From the NCBI GenBank assembly GCA_009841105.1, contig VXMM01000002.1, positions 1 to 64,000 of the forward strand: 64,000 bases of DNA, in the 5' to 3' direction. Numbering within the stretch: position 1 is the stretch's first letter; each line of letters starts with the position of its first letter. The DNA comes from Acidimicrobiia bacterium. GTDB lineage: Bacteria; Actinomycetota; Acidimicrobiia; Spongiisociales; Spongiisociaceae. The notes beneath the pieces were generated by a model, which worked only from the letters and a program-made list of their open reading frames with translations, did not search any database and was not told where the DNA came from. Below are positions 1 to 9,133 of the stretch, in pieces. Position numbers and translations under genes: made by a program.

Positions 1-217
1 GCCCTCCCCCACCGCCGCCACCTTGGTGTCGAGCGCGTTCCGTCCTCCCCGACGGGGCCACTCGACGATATGTTCCCGGCGCAGTCCGGTCGACGTCTGA
101 ATCCAGACCACTGGTGCTTACGATATTCCAACACCGTATAGCGGGGGTGTGACAGATACAACCCCATTGTTCGCGGAGGGCGCTTAGGGGCGAGACGAGT
201 GCGCGCTACCCCTTTGC

Positions 218-1603
218 TTACAGCAATCCTTCGGAACGCAGCTCGGACTCCACCCGGTCCAGGCTGCGTTCGATCACACCCACCAACCAGTCGCTCTCCT
301 CGGCGGTCATGATCAGGGGCGGCGAGAGGATGACGTGCTGGCGGAGCGGTCTCACGATCAGGCCCTCCTCCCGGCAAGAGGCCTCCACCCGCCCGGAAAT
401 ACCCACCTCCGTGGGAAACAGCGCCTTGGTCTCCTTGTTCGCCACCAACTCGACCGCGGCCATGAACCCCAGACCCCTCACCTCACCGACCAGCGGGGAC
501 CCGGACAGGTCCCGGAGCCGGGCCTGGAACCGGGCGCCCACCTGGGTGACGTGGCCGCAGAGATCCTCCCGCTGGATGATGTCGATGTTGGCGAGACCGG
601 CGGCGCAACACACCGGGTGGCCGGAGTGGGTGAACCCATGGGCATAGATGCGGTCCGGATCATCCGAGGAGGCGATGACATCGTTGATGCGGTCCGACAC
701 AAGGGTGGCCGACAGCGGTTGGTAGCCCGAGCTGATCCCCTTGCCCAGGGTGATGAGATCGGCCTGCATCCCGAAGACCGGCTCGGCCGCCATGAAGTGA
801 CCCAACCGGCCGAACCCGGTCACGACCTCGTCGGCGATCACGAGTATGTCGTTGGCGTGGCACACCTCCACCACCCGGGCGTGGTAGCCGTCGGGTGGGA
901 CGATCACTCCGCCAGCTCCGAGTACGGGCTCCAAGATGAAGCAGGCGACATTCTCGGCCCCAAGCCTGGTGATCGTCCTCTCCAGGTCGTCCACCAGGAA
1001 GTCCACGAACCGATCCCCCTCCAGCCCCCCCGGGGCGCGGTAGGGGTAGGGCGCGGCGATGGAACGGACCGTGTCCGCCACATGGAACGTCTCGTGATAA
1101 TTACCGGAGAACGTCAAGGAAGCGGCCAGATAGGTGGAACCGTGATACGACTGGTCGACGCTGAGCACGATCCGCTTGCTTTCCCGGCCTTGAAGCCGGA
1201 AGTAGTGGTGGGCCGTCCGGATGGCCGTCTCGTTGGCGATCGATCCGCCGGTGCCGAAGAAGACCCGGTTCATGCCGGACGGCGCCAGACCCGCGATCCG
1301 GGCGGCCAGTTCGGCGGACGGCAGGTTGGCGTTCCGGGCAAAGATCTGCCCGTAGCTCATCCGGGCCGCCTGCTCTCGGATCGCCTCCACCAACTCGTCC
1401 CGCCCGTAACCGACGTTGACGCACCAGAGCCCGGCGTTGGCGTCGAACAGGCGATTGCCGCGGGCGTCCTCGAGAAAGCACCCGGCGCCACCCACGTACA
1501 TGTCGTCGGGGGCGATCTCGGTGGTGGCCAGCTGGCTGAAGGGGTGGATGACGTGAGAATGGTCATGCCCGATCGCCCTGCTGTAGGTCCCCTCGACGCT
1601 CAT
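218..1603 (-). CDS. Class III (omega) aminotransferase
   Basis: PLP-dependent fold-type I aminotransferase of about 461 residues, normal for the family. The DEVVTGFGRLG segment carries the Asp that contacts the PLP ring nitrogen. The ITLGKGISSGYQPLSA segment carries the Schiff-base lysine. GTGGSIANETAIR is the cofactor-phosphate region. Family members move amino groups from omega-amines or beta-amino acids (beta-alanine, putrescine, GABA) to pyruvate or 2-oxoglutarate in the cytosol; the exact substrate cannot be read here. The start is taken as the ATG before SVEGTYSRAIG; an in-frame GTG seven codons upstream is possible, and neither has a clear ribosome site. It is divergent from the MetE-like gene, so the 1604-1858 gap should hold both promoters. 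A role in beta-alanine use, linked to the pyrimidine genes at 60-64 kb, is only a guess. Confidence 0.9.
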   Translation of the reverse strand: MSVEGTYSRAIGHDHSHVIHPFSQLATTEIAPDDMYVGGAGCFLEDARGNRLFDANAGLWCVNVGYGRDELVEAIREQAARMSYGQIFARNANLPSAELAARIAGLAPSGMNRVFFGTGGSIANETAIRTAHHYFRLQGRESKRIVLSVDQSYHGSTYLAASLTFSGNYHETFHVADTVRSIAAPYPYRAPGGLEGDRFVDFLVDDLERTITRLGAENVACFILEPVLGAGGVIVPPDGYHARVVEVCHANDILVIADEVVTGFGRLGHFMAAEPVFGMQADLITLGKGISSGYQPLSATLVSDRINDVIASSDDPDRIYAHGFTHSGHPVCCAAGLANIDIIQREDLCGHVTQVGARFQARLRDLSGSPLVGEVRGLGFMAAVELVANKETKALFPTEVGISGRVEASCREEGLIVRPLRQHVILSPPLIMTAEESDWLVGVIERSLDRVESELRSEGLL

Positions 1604-1858
1604 GGGGACACCCGGATCGGCCACTCGCGCCGGTTACGCGGAGAGCGAGGCCTACAGGCGGCGTATGCCTCCGGCGTCGTATGTGAGCGTTCCTGGAGCG
1701 GATCGGTCATGGACCGCACAATACACCGACCGATCCACGAAACCCGCCGGAGCGGGCCGGTCCATTCCCGCTCTGTCGAGCCGACCGGAGACCGCTCAGC
1801 GCCCTCGTTGCGAGGACAATTAGCCTTGGATGGGCCGGGAGTCGAAGGAGGCCGCGTG

Positions 1859-3025
1859 GTGCTGGGAGCAACCGAGAACCGCCCCCTCGCCACGACGACC
1901 ACCGGTGGAATGCCCCGCCCGAGTTGGTACACCGAGTCGCTCTCCGGTAGATCGTTCTCCGTGGCGATGGCAGGGCGTGGTTTCCGCGAGCAATACCGCG
2001 ATCTGGTCGCCGCCCTGGTGGCCGACCAGAACCGGGCCGGCATCGACATCCTGGTCGACGGAGACGCCCGGTTCGACGACGATGTGGCAGGGCGGCAGTG
2101 GATCGCCTACCCGGAGGAGCGCCTGGCCGGCCTCGGACCTCCGGAACTGCGCAGCTACCCCATCCATGAGGGCAAACAGCCCGGCGAGTTCATGCACGAG
2201 GTCATGGAGACGAGGATGCCGCGCGCCGTCATCCGCAAGGTAGGCGCGGGCCCGCTCGAGTACGACCGGATCTGGCTGACCGCGCAGGCCTCCACGGACA
2301 AGCCCGTCAAATTCGGCGCTATCTCGGCCCAGCTCCTCGAAGCCTCGATCAACAACGATTTCTACCGGGACCGGCGTCGCCTGGTAATGGATCTGTCGGA
2401 GATCATGAACGAGGAGTATCACCGTCTTGCCGACGCCGGCTGCCCGGTGATCCAGGTCGAGGAGCCCGCCATCCACGGGATCGCCGGGACCGAACCGGGC
2501 GCCATGCTCGATGCCGGTTTCTACGTGGAGGCCTTCAACCGGGAGGTGGCCGGCCTGCGTGACAAGACCGAGGTGTGGTGCCACACCTGCTGGGGAAGTC
2601 CCGGCGCCCAGCGGACCCGCTCCCAGCAATTCTCCTACGAAGCCGCTCTGCCTTTCCTCAACGAGCTGGACGTGGACGTGCTGACCTTCGAGGCGAAGGA
2701 GACCTCGGGCGACGAGATACCGATGATCGCCTCCGGTATCGGGTCGGACAAGAAGATCGCTCTGGGGGTGGTGAGCCACCGCACCCTCCAGATCGAGCCA
2801 CCGGAAGAGGTGGCGGAACTAGTACGGAGGGCGCTTGACCACGTCAGCCCGGAGCGGTTGATCCTGTCGACGGATTGCGGGTTCGGACGCCAGGGGATGA
2901 GCCGCATGCATGCGTTCTACAAGATGGTCTCGCTGGTGCGTGGTGTGAACCTGGTACGGGCCGAGCTCGGCTTGGAGGAGGCCGAGGTCCCCGCTGCGTC
3001 GCCTCGCCTGAGCATGCTCGGCTGA
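1859..3025 (+). CDS. Cobalamin-independent methionine synthase (MetE C-terminal domain) family protein
   Basis: About 388 residues matching only the catalytic C-terminal barrel of MetE, so a short stand-alone version rather than the 750-residue enzyme. The zinc set is visible: His and Cys in CHTCWG, Glu in the LTFEAKETSGDE region and Cys in LSTDCGFG. The N-terminus ATTTTGGMPRPSWY matches the usual opening of these barrels. Related stand-alone proteins transfer methyl groups from small or corrinoid donors to thiols; here donor and acceptor are unknown. The start is set by AAGGAGG at 1845-1851: the GTG at 1859 has a 7-nt spacer, the GTG at 1856 only 4. A much longer open frame continues upstream but is antisense to the aminotransferase and is not real. 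An SDR follows after 73 nt. Confidence 0.85.
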   Translation: MLGATENRPLATTTTGGMPRPSWYTESLSGRSFSVAMAGRGFREQYRDLVAALVADQNRAGIDILVDGDARFDDDVAGRQWIAYPEERLAGLGPPELRSYPIHEGKQPGEFMHEVMETRMPRAVIRKVGAGPLEYDRIWLTAQASTDKPVKFGAISAQLLEASINNDFYRDRRRLVMDLSEIMNEEYHRLADAGCPVIQVEEPAIHGIAGTEPGAMLDAGFYVEAFNREVAGLRDKTEVWCHTCWGSPGAQRTRSQQFSYEAALPFLNELDVDVLTFEAKETSGDEIPMIASGIGSDKKIALGVVSHRTLQIEPPEEVAELVRRALDHVSPERLILSTDCGFGRQGMSRMHAFYKMVSLVRGVNLVRAELGLEEAEVPAASPRLSMLG

Positions 3026-3098
3026 CCGTCCGGAACGCGGGCACGTTGCCGGTGTCCGCGGTACGCTCTGCTCGTTCTCAGTCTTGACAGGAGCACCC

Positions 3099-3953
3099 AT
3101 GGCCGAACGCAACGCTGACGTACTCGATCTCGGCGGCCGGGTGGCGGTAGTCACCGGCGCCGCTTCAGGACAGGGAAGGGCAGCAGCTCGGCGTCTGCAC
3201 CGGGCGGGAGCGACGGTGGCGGCACTGGACTTGAACGCGGAGGGCCTCGCCACGTTGGGGGACGGCATCCTGACGCTGGCCGTGGACACTGCGGATCCCG
3301 ACCGGGTCGCAGAAGCCTTCGAGGAAATCGAGAGCTCGCTGGGACCTGCCTACATCCTGGCTTCGGCGGCGGCCGTCTGGGCGGGCTGGAACAGCATCGT
3401 CGACATGGACTACGGCGACGTGGAGCGGATCTTCCGGATCAACACCTTCGGAACGCTCTACTGCGTCAAGAATGCCGCCCGCCAGATGATCCGCGCAGCC
3501 GAGGGCGGCCGGATCATCATGTGGTCGTCCATCGCAGCCGCCCGCGGCCAGGCCGGCGACATCCCGTACAGCGGCAGCAAGGCCGCCTTGGAGGGCATGG
3601 CCCGCCCGCTGGCTGCCGAACTGGCCCAGCACGAGATCACCGTCAACGTGATCGCACCCGGCGCCATCGACACCCCGATGCTGGGCGGCACCGACCTGAG
3701 CTTCTACGACACGGTGCTGCCCGGCCGCCGGATCGGAACCCCGGAGGAGATCGCCGAGCTGGTCGCCTGGCTCTGCTCGCCCCTCTCGCGCTTCGTCACC
3801 GGAGCGGTGATCCCCATAAACGGAGGCGTAGCCTCGATCAACGGTCCGTGGGCGCTCGCCCACACTTTCCACCAGCTGGAGCCGGATCTGGTCGACCGGA
3901 TGAAGGCGGCCCTGTACGGCGAGGACCAGCCAGCCAGCACCAGTTACAGCTAA
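3099..3953 (+). CDS. SDR-family NAD(P)-dependent oxidoreductase
   Basis: Classical short-chain dehydrogenase of about 284 residues. The Rossmann motif TGAASGQGRAA lies near the N-terminus. The catalytic Ser, Tyr and Lys are in WSSIAAARGQAGDIPYSGSK. The C-terminal PINGG is typical. The usual NNAG after the fourth strand is replaced by ASAAAVW, so this is an unusual member, though the catalytic triad is complete. The ATG is chosen because AGGAG at 3089-3093 sits 5 nt upstream; an in-frame TTG at 3084 lies before the ribosome site. It follows the MetE-like gene and converges on the class IV aminotransferase. The substrate is unknown. Confidence 0.88.
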   Translation: MAERNADVLDLGGRVAVVTGAASGQGRAAARRLHRAGATVAALDLNAEGLATLGDGILTLAVDTADPDRVAEAFEEIESSLGPAYILASAAAVWAGWNSIVDMDYGDVERIFRINTFGTLYCVKNAARQMIRAAEGGRIIMWSSIAAARGQAGDIPYSGSKAALEGMARPLAAELAQHEITVNVIAPGAIDTPMLGGTDLSFYDTVLPGRRIGTPEEIAELVAWLCSPLSRFVTGAVIPINGGVASINGPWALAHTFHQLEPDLVDRMKAALYGEDQPASTSYS

Positions 3954-3963
3954 CAGCTGAGTC

Positions 3964-4923
3964 TCAGTAGGGCCGGGATCCCTTCGGCCGGTCAGCCAGG
4001 TAGGGCTGGGTGATCTTGCGAGCCTGCTCGATCGGATGCACCCCGACCTGCTGGGCGAAGGCGTCGATCAGACGATCCACCACCGGACCGGGAGTCCCGG
4101 TCCCGATCTCCCTGCCGTCGATGCTGGTGACCGGCATCACGAAGAACGGAGTGGAGGCGAAGAAGGCCTCATCGGCGGTCATCACGTCGTAGGGCTCGAT
4201 GTTGCTCTCCACGAACTCCACACCCAACTGTGGCGCCAGGTCGCGCACGTCCTCGCGGGTGACTCCCCGCAGTATGTTCCGCCCCTCCGGTGAGATGAGA
4301 GCGCCGTCCTTCACGATCAGGAAGTTTGCCCCGCCCCCTTCGGTTATGAAGCCGTCATCGTCCACGAACAGCGCCTCGGCCCTGGGGTCGACCCTGCGGG
4401 CCTCCCTCATGCCCTGCCCGTGATGGATGCGGTTGCGGGTCTTCATCTTCGGATCGAGGTAGCGGGCCGGGATGTTCTTGGTCGGCGGTATGACCACCGG
4501 AACCCCGTTCTCCAGCCCGTCGAGCGACCCGACCAGCGACGGTCCGAGCGGGATCACGACCATGAACAGGGTCCGCTCGTACGAGTCGTACGGTCCGAGA
4601 TCGTACGGTCTGGCTATGCCTCGCGAGCAGTCGACGTGCCACATCAGGTCGTCGTACGGCTCAAGGGTGGCCGTGTTGCGCTCGATGAACTCGTGGGTGA
4701 TCTCCTCCATCTCCTCGATCGACATACCGCAGTCGATGTCCAGGGCCTTCATCGAGGCGTAGAGCCGGTCCAAGTGGTCATGGAGACGGTGGGGACGGAG
4801 GTCATAGGTCCGGATGGTCTCGAACACGAACTCCCCGATCCGCACCCCCACGTCGGATGGCGCCAACCTCAACTCCGGCTCGGGGATGAAATGGCCGTTG
4901 AAAAAGGCGGTACGTTCGTTCAT
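3964..4923 (-). CDS. Class IV (branched-chain / D-amino-acid type) aminotransferase
   Basis: PLP fold-type IV aminotransferase of 319 residues. The Schiff-base lysine is in the YLDPKMKTRN segment. The cofactor-binding glutamate is in ITEGGGANFLIV. FETIRTYD and RPHRLHDHLDRLYAS match the N-terminal domain of branched-chain and D-amino acid aminotransferases. Substrate type (branched-chain amino acids, D-alanine or 4-amino-4-deoxychorismate) cannot be decided by eye. It is encoded convergent to the SDR with a 10-nt gap and divergent from the phosphotriesterase homologue. Confidence 0.87.
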   Translation of the reverse strand: MNERTAFFNGHFIPEPELRLAPSDVGVRIGEFVFETIRTYDLRPHRLHDHLDRLYASMKALDIDCGMSIEEMEEITHEFIERNTATLEPYDDLMWHVDCSRGIARPYDLGPYDSYERTLFMVVIPLGPSLVGSLDGLENGVPVVIPPTKNIPARYLDPKMKTRNRIHHGQGMREARRVDPRAEALFVDDDGFITEGGGANFLIVKDGALISPEGRNILRGVTREDVRDLAPQLGVEFVESNIEPYDVMTADEAFFASTPFFVMPVTSIDGREIGTGTPGPVVDRLIDAFAQQVGVHPIEQARKITQPYLADRPKGSRPY

Positions 4924-5015
4924 GTCCCCTCCTCCCGGCTACCACGGACCCTACCCCGTACGACCGTTGTCGTTCATAATTGCAGGGGCAGACTCTGACG
5001 GTCGGAGGAGGGCTG

Positions 5016-5990
5016 ATGGCGAATCAGGTAATGACGGTTACCGGTCCGGTCGATGCGGAGGACCTGGGCCTCACACTCCTGCACGAGCACATCTTCCTAG
5101 ACCTGATGCGGGACGCCTGGATATTCACCAACATCCTCAACGACCCCGAGCTGGCGGATGTCGAACTCGACCTGCTCTGCCAGGCCGGTGGCGCCACCAT
5201 CGTCGATGTCACCTCAGGGGGCCTCCGGGAGTACGACAACCCAATCATGTTCCACCAGGACGATCTCTCACCGCTGCCACCGCCCCTGGCCGTTCGCCGG
5301 GCCGCCGAGCGGAGCGGGCTCAAGATCGTCATGGGCGCCGGCTGGTACCACGAGAACTACTACAAGCCCAGGCTGTGGGACCTCTCCACAGACGAGCTGG
5401 CCGCGGAGATCGTCGGGGAACTCCGCCTTGGCATGGAGGGGACCGACGTGAAGGCGGGGATCATCGGGGAGATCGGCGCCCAGTACAACCGCCTGTCGGC
5501 CATCGAGGAACGGGTGTTGCGCGCCGCCGCCCGCGCCCAGATCGAGACCGGCGTCGGCCTGACCACCCACACCACGAGGGGGGTCGGCGGGTTGGAGCAA
5601 CTGGATGTCCTGGAGCAGGAGGGCGTCGATCTCTCACGGGTAGTGCTCGCCCACTCCGGAGGCCAGCCCTACCCCGAGTACCACGCCCGGATCGCCCGGC
5701 GCGGGGCCTGCGTCTCGTTCGACCGCATGGGGAACCTGCCGGACATGACGGATTTCCACCGCAACCGTATCCTGCGCAATCTAAAGCGCCTGATCGATGA
5801 CGGCCACACGGACAAGATCGTCCTGTCACATGATGTGTGCTATGCCGATGACCTGGCCACGAACGGCGGCTTTGGCTACGCCTGGCTCCCCGTGGCAGGC
5901 CGGGAGATGCTCGCTCGAGAGATCGGCCTCACCGACGACCAGTGGCACACCATCATGGTAGATACCCCCAGACGCATCCTCGCCGGGTGA
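5016..5990 (+). CDS. Phosphotriesterase-family (PHP-like) metal hydrolase, copy 1
   Basis: About 324-residue TIM-barrel amidohydrolase. Metal ligands: HEH near residue 20, the bridging residue as Glu in IIGEIG, His in LTTHT, His in LAHSG and Asp in LSHDV. Bacterial phosphotriesterases use a carboxylated lysine at the bridge; Glu there marks the PHP-like subgroup, whose known activities include lactone and ester hydrolysis. The C-terminal TPRRIL is shared with the three other copies in this window. The start is set by GGAGGAGG at 5004-5011, 4 nt before the ATG. A natural lactone or acyl substrate is likelier than an organophosphate; this is inference. Confidence 0.9.
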   Translation: MANQVMTVTGPVDAEDLGLTLLHEHIFLDLMRDAWIFTNILNDPELADVELDLLCQAGGATIVDVTSGGLREYDNPIMFHQDDLSPLPPPLAVRRAAERSGLKIVMGAGWYHENYYKPRLWDLSTDELAAEIVGELRLGMEGTDVKAGIIGEIGAQYNRLSAIEERVLRAAARAQIETGVGLTTHTTRGVGGLEQLDVLEQEGVDLSRVVLAHSGGQPYPEYHARIARRGACVSFDRMGNLPDMTDFHRNRILRNLKRLIDDGHTDKIVLSHDVCYADDLATNGGFGYAWLPVAGREMLAREIGLTDDQWHTIMVDTPRRILAG

Positions 5991-6018
5991 TCGCCGCCCC
6001 CGAACGCCCCTCAGGCTG

Positions 6019-6035
6019 CCTCCGGTGCTCGGAGG
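6019..6035. terminator. Short hairpin between convergent genes
   Basis: CCTCCG and CGGAGG form a 6-bp stem with a 5-nt loop in the 55-nt gap between the phosphotriesterase homologue and the convergent aminotransferase. No strong T-run follows on either strand, so termination is only plausible. Confidence 0.3.
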
Positions 6036-6045
6036 ACGCGCTTTG

Positions 6046-7176
6046 TCAGGGGGTTCCTAGCTCGTCGATAACGGCGAGGAACCGGTCGATGTCCTCCCGA
6101 TTGTTGAACACATGTGGATCCACGCGCAGCATGTCCGCGTAGTGCCAGCCGTCGACACCCCTCCTCCGCATCAGGTCGCACACCTCTCCCGGGTGTTCGA
6201 TACGGACGGCCACGATCCCGGCCCGCCGGTTCCGGTCGGGGAGTGTGTAGAGGTCGAGACCGCGGGATAGCAACTCGTCTATGCAGTAGCCGGCTAGGTC
6301 CAGCACGTACTGCTCGACCTCGGCCATACCGATACCAGTCAGGATTTCCAACCCTGGAAGGGTGCCGGCCAGTCCGAGAAGCGGCGGAGCGCCCAGACGG
6401 AATCGATCGGCTCCGGGCTTGGGATCCAACCCGCCCGCGGGCCACGACGGATAGTCGTACGCGAACCCGGAGATCCCGGCTCGGGGAGGGAGGCGGTCGA
6501 GGTAGCGCCGGTCGACATACAGGAACCCGACCCCGGGCGCTCCCAGCAACCATTTCATGGCGCCGCAGGCGAGGAAGTGGACCCCCGACCGATGTACGTC
6601 GATCTCCATGGCGCCGGCTGACTGCATTGCGTCCACGATGAGCGCCGCGCCGTGCTCGGCGGCCAGCGTGCCCAGCGCGTGCAGGTCGTGGCGAAACCCT
6701 GTCATGTGACACACATGGGAGACGCTCACGGCGATGGTGTCGTGATCGATGGCCTCGGCCAGGTCGTCCATGTGGACCGCTCCGTCCCGGGGTGCCACGA
6801 AACGGCATTCGACCGACTCGCGTGCGGGGAGCATCCACGGATACACCGAGGAGGGGTAGGTGAGGGTATCGAAGACCACGTTGGACCCAGGGAAACCGTC
6901 GAGTATCTCGACCGCCAGGCTGGAGCCGGCACCGGTGCAATCGGTGATGACCACCTCATCGGGCTCAGCCCCGATGAGCGGGGAGAACAGATCCTGTGCC
7001 CGGCGGTACTCCCGTTCGATCCGGTCATAGAAGTGGCCGGGATCAAACGTGACCTCGTCGGCAAACCGGCCGAGAGCGTCGCGGGCGGGAATCGAGGCGG
7101 GCGCCAAGCCGCCACTGAACAGGTAGGCACGCTCGGCCAGCACCGGGAACAACGCGCGGATCTCCGGCTGGTTCAT
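6046..7176 (-). CDS. Class V aminotransferase (cysteine-desulfurase fold)
   Basis: 376-residue PLP fold-type I enzyme of the class V group. The Schiff-base lysine is in CGAMKWLLGAPG, the Asp contacting the PLP nitrogen is in ALIVDAMQSAG, and SHVCHMTGFRHDL supplies the stacking His region. Relatives include kynureninases, serine-glyoxylate aminotransferases and desulfurases. No desulfurase cysteine loop is obvious, so a transaminase, lyase or epimerase role is more likely. It is the last gene of the long minus-strand run, 85 nt after the RraA-like gene, and converges on the phosphotriesterase homologue. Confidence 0.85.
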   Translation of the reverse strand: MNQPEIRALFPVLAERAYLFSGGLAPASIPARDALGRFADEVTFDPGHFYDRIEREYRRAQDLFSPLIGAEPDEVVITDCTGAGSSLAVEILDGFPGSNVVFDTLTYPSSVYPWMLPARESVECRFVAPRDGAVHMDDLAEAIDHDTIAVSVSHVCHMTGFRHDLHALGTLAAEHGAALIVDAMQSAGAMEIDVHRSGVHFLACGAMKWLLGAPGVGFLYVDRRYLDRLPPRAGISGFAYDYPSWPAGGLDPKPGADRFRLGAPPLLGLAGTLPGLEILTGIGMAEVEQYVLDLAGYCIDELLSRGLDLYTLPDRNRRAGIVAVRIEHPGEVCDLMRRRGVDGWHYADMLRVDPHVFNNREDIDRFLAVIDELGTP

Positions 7177-7261
7177 GGGCCAGCCATCATGCGTTCGCTA
7201 AATGCCGGACGCTGTGGCGGTACACCTATCGGAGGCCGCCCATTCCGCGCCTGCCACACCC

Positions 7262-8020
7262 CTACCCCCTGTTCCGGGTGCCGCTCCGCCGGCCTATCGC
7301 CGACCGCAACCGGGCGACGACCGAGCGAAACTCGGACGATGCCTCCGAGAGCCCCTTCCTGGTCTTGACACCGGGTCCGTTCAGGTAGTCCAAAACGATC
7401 GCCTCGGCGGCAACGAATTCGGCCGCGGCCTCCGCCACCTCGGTTGCGATGTCGAGGGGGATGCCGGTCACGCCGTTCAGGTCGCCGTGCAGCAGATCCC
7501 CCTGGTTGACGACCAGGCCACCCACGCGGACCTGCTGCCCGACATGGAGGGTGCGGCAGTAACCATGCGCGCTGATAGTCGACCCGGTGAAGACCGGGAA
7601 GTCCAAGGCCCTCACCTGGTCCAAGTCCCGCCCGGCGCCGTTGGTCACCAGCCCTACGGCCCCAAAGGTCCGGTAGGTGGTGCACATGATCTCCCCGAAC
7701 ACCGCCGCGGCCGGCGGATCGTCGAGGTCCTGGTAGACGACCACCGGCGGGCCCCCGAGTCCTTCGAACAGCTCGATCTGGTCCTCGAGAGATCCGTAGA
7801 CGTCGGTTGCCGACGGCTCGCCCGCCGCGCGGAAGGCGGCAGTGGCGGCCAGACCGACCATCGGTGGCATCTCGGGGAAGGCGCAACGGATCCGATGATC
7901 CATGTAGCCCTGGTCGCGGGATCTGGCATCGAACAACTCGATCACGTTGCAGATGGTGGGCGTGTCGAACTGCCGGAGCAGTTCGAGGGTTGAAGCGGCG
8001 ACCGGTGTCGAGCCCAGCAT
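7262..8020 (-). CDS. RraA-like / HMG-aldolase-type protein
   Basis: 252 residues. The RraA-fold signature is clear: GEIMCTTYRTFGAVGLVTNG followed directly by AGRD, where Arg and Asp hold substrate and divalent metal in 4-hydroxy-4-methyl-2-oxoglutarate aldolases. NQGDLLHGDLNGVTGIP matches the conserved C-terminal turn. Family members cleave hydroxy-oxo acids or decarboxylate oxaloacetate; others, such as E. coli RraA, bind RNase E. In this catabolic operon an aldolase or decarboxylase acting on a keto acid is the better reading. 35 nt separate it from the upstream phosphotriesterase homologue. Confidence 0.85.
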   Translation of the reverse strand: MLGSTPVAASTLELLRQFDTPTICNVIELFDARSRDQGYMDHRIRCAFPEMPPMVGLAATAAFRAAGEPSATDVYGSLEDQIELFEGLGGPPVVVYQDLDDPPAAAVFGEIMCTTYRTFGAVGLVTNGAGRDLDQVRALDFPVFTGSTISAHGYCRTLHVGQQVRVGGLVVNQGDLLHGDLNGVTGIPLDIATEVAEAAAEFVAAEAIVLDYLNGPGVKTRKGLSEASSEFRSVVARLRSAIGRRSGTRNRG

Positions 8021-8055
8021 CTCTACTACCTATCTGTGGCGAATCGGCTCGGCTG

Positions 8056-9105
8056 TCAGGCGGGTGACTCTGCGGCGAGAGTCAGCGCCCGGCGTGGGTT
8101 GTCGATCAGTATCTTGTTGATGATGTCGCGGGGAACGCCATCCCTGCTCATCATGGGGATGATCACGTTCATGATGTGGTCGTAGCCGGGTCCTCCGAAG
8201 CTGGACAGCCTCGCCTTGAGCCCGATGTCATGGGAGAACAGCAACTGGTCCTCGTGACCCTCGGAGATCATCCACTCGACAGCTCCGACGCGGTCGCCAT
8301 CTGTGACGTATACCCCTTCGGTCGGGCATGGGTGGCCGAACCCGTCGAGTTCGAAGAAGGTGCCGTACTCGGCAACCCGCTTCATATAGCTGCGGTCGCC
8401 GGTGGTCAGATCCATGTGACCAGCGATCACTCTGCTGGGATGCACGCCCATCTCCTTTATGAGCAGGTCCAGGATGTCGGGCATCAGCCTCTGCTCGTGC
8501 AACGCGTGGATCTGGATCGCGGCGCCTGTGGCGTGCTGGGTGATGGCGGCAGCTCTCAAGGCCTTCCACTCGGAGGGAGCGATCGGATCCGATGTCCCGA
8601 TCTCCCCGATGAGCCCGCACCGGATCTCGGTGCCATCCGCACCCTCGACAATGTCCCGGATCATGCCCTCCGCCATTTCGTGCTCGGTCATCGACTCCAC
8701 GTACCAGGGCTGGGCATGGTGGACGTAGTACCCGGTACCCGAGATGATGTTGACCCCAACATCATCGGCGATCTTGCGCAACCCCCACACATCCCTACCG
8801 AGGCCGAGGTCCGAGGAGTCCACGACAGTCCGGCCCAGCGCCATCTTGAAACGCCTCACCTCCATGGCGGTGAGGTACCAGTCGGTGTTGATCAGGTTGT
8901 CCCTGTTGTGGTACGGGAACTCCCGGAGCAGGGCGGCGTTCTGGGCGGTCACCGGCATGTATGCGTCCGATCCCAGGCCGCGACGGCTCTCCTCCAGGAA
9001 CCACATCAGGCACGTGAACAGCAGATGCTCGTGCATGAGGGTGATGCCGAGTTGGTCAGGCTCGACGGGACCATTGACGGTGATGACCTTGCCTTCGTCT
9101 CTCAC
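8056..9105 (-). CDS. Phosphotriesterase-family (PHP-like) metal hydrolase, copy 2
   Basis: 349 residues. Ligands: HEH in LMHEHLLF, bridging Glu in LIGEIGTSDP, His in IQIHALHE, His in IAGHMDL and Asp in FSHDIG. The C-terminus has the same NPRRAL ending as its paralogues. The bridge Glu again marks the PHP-like subgroup. It lies 28 nt downstream of the unknown gene at 9134-9943 and 35 nt upstream of the RraA-like gene, so all three are probably co-transcribed and may act on successive intermediates. Confidence 0.9.
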   Translation of the reverse strand: MRDEGKVITVNGPVEPDQLGITLMHEHLLFTCLMWFLEESRRGLGSDAYMPVTAQNAALLREFPYHNRDNLINTDWYLTAMEVRRFKMALGRTVVDSSDLGLGRDVWGLRKIADDVGVNIISGTGYYVHHAQPWYVESMTEHEMAEGMIRDIVEGADGTEIRCGLIGEIGTSDPIAPSEWKALRAAAITQHATGAAIQIHALHEQRLMPDILDLLIKEMGVHPSRVIAGHMDLTTGDRSYMKRVAEYGTFFELDGFGHPCPTEGVYVTDGDRVGAVEWMISEGHEDQLLFSHDIGLKARLSSFGGPGYDHIMNVIIPMMSRDGVPRDIINKILIDNPRRALTLAAESPA

Positions 9106-9133
9106 GGCAACCTCCCTGCCACTTACCGTACCT

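Noticed and set aside
1-217. Possible gene end at the left edge
   Set aside because: No frame with recognisable motifs; I see only non-coding sequence upstream of or between genes.
335-1855. Long open frame extending the MetE-like protein upstream to 896 residues
   Set aside because: It runs antisense to the class III aminotransferase, is Arg/Gly/His/Pro-rich without domains, and a good ribosome site marks the start near 1859.
1820-2779. 319-codon minus-strand frame opposite the MetE-like gene
   Set aside because: No motifs; the plus-strand gene has the zinc-binding set and a ribosome site.
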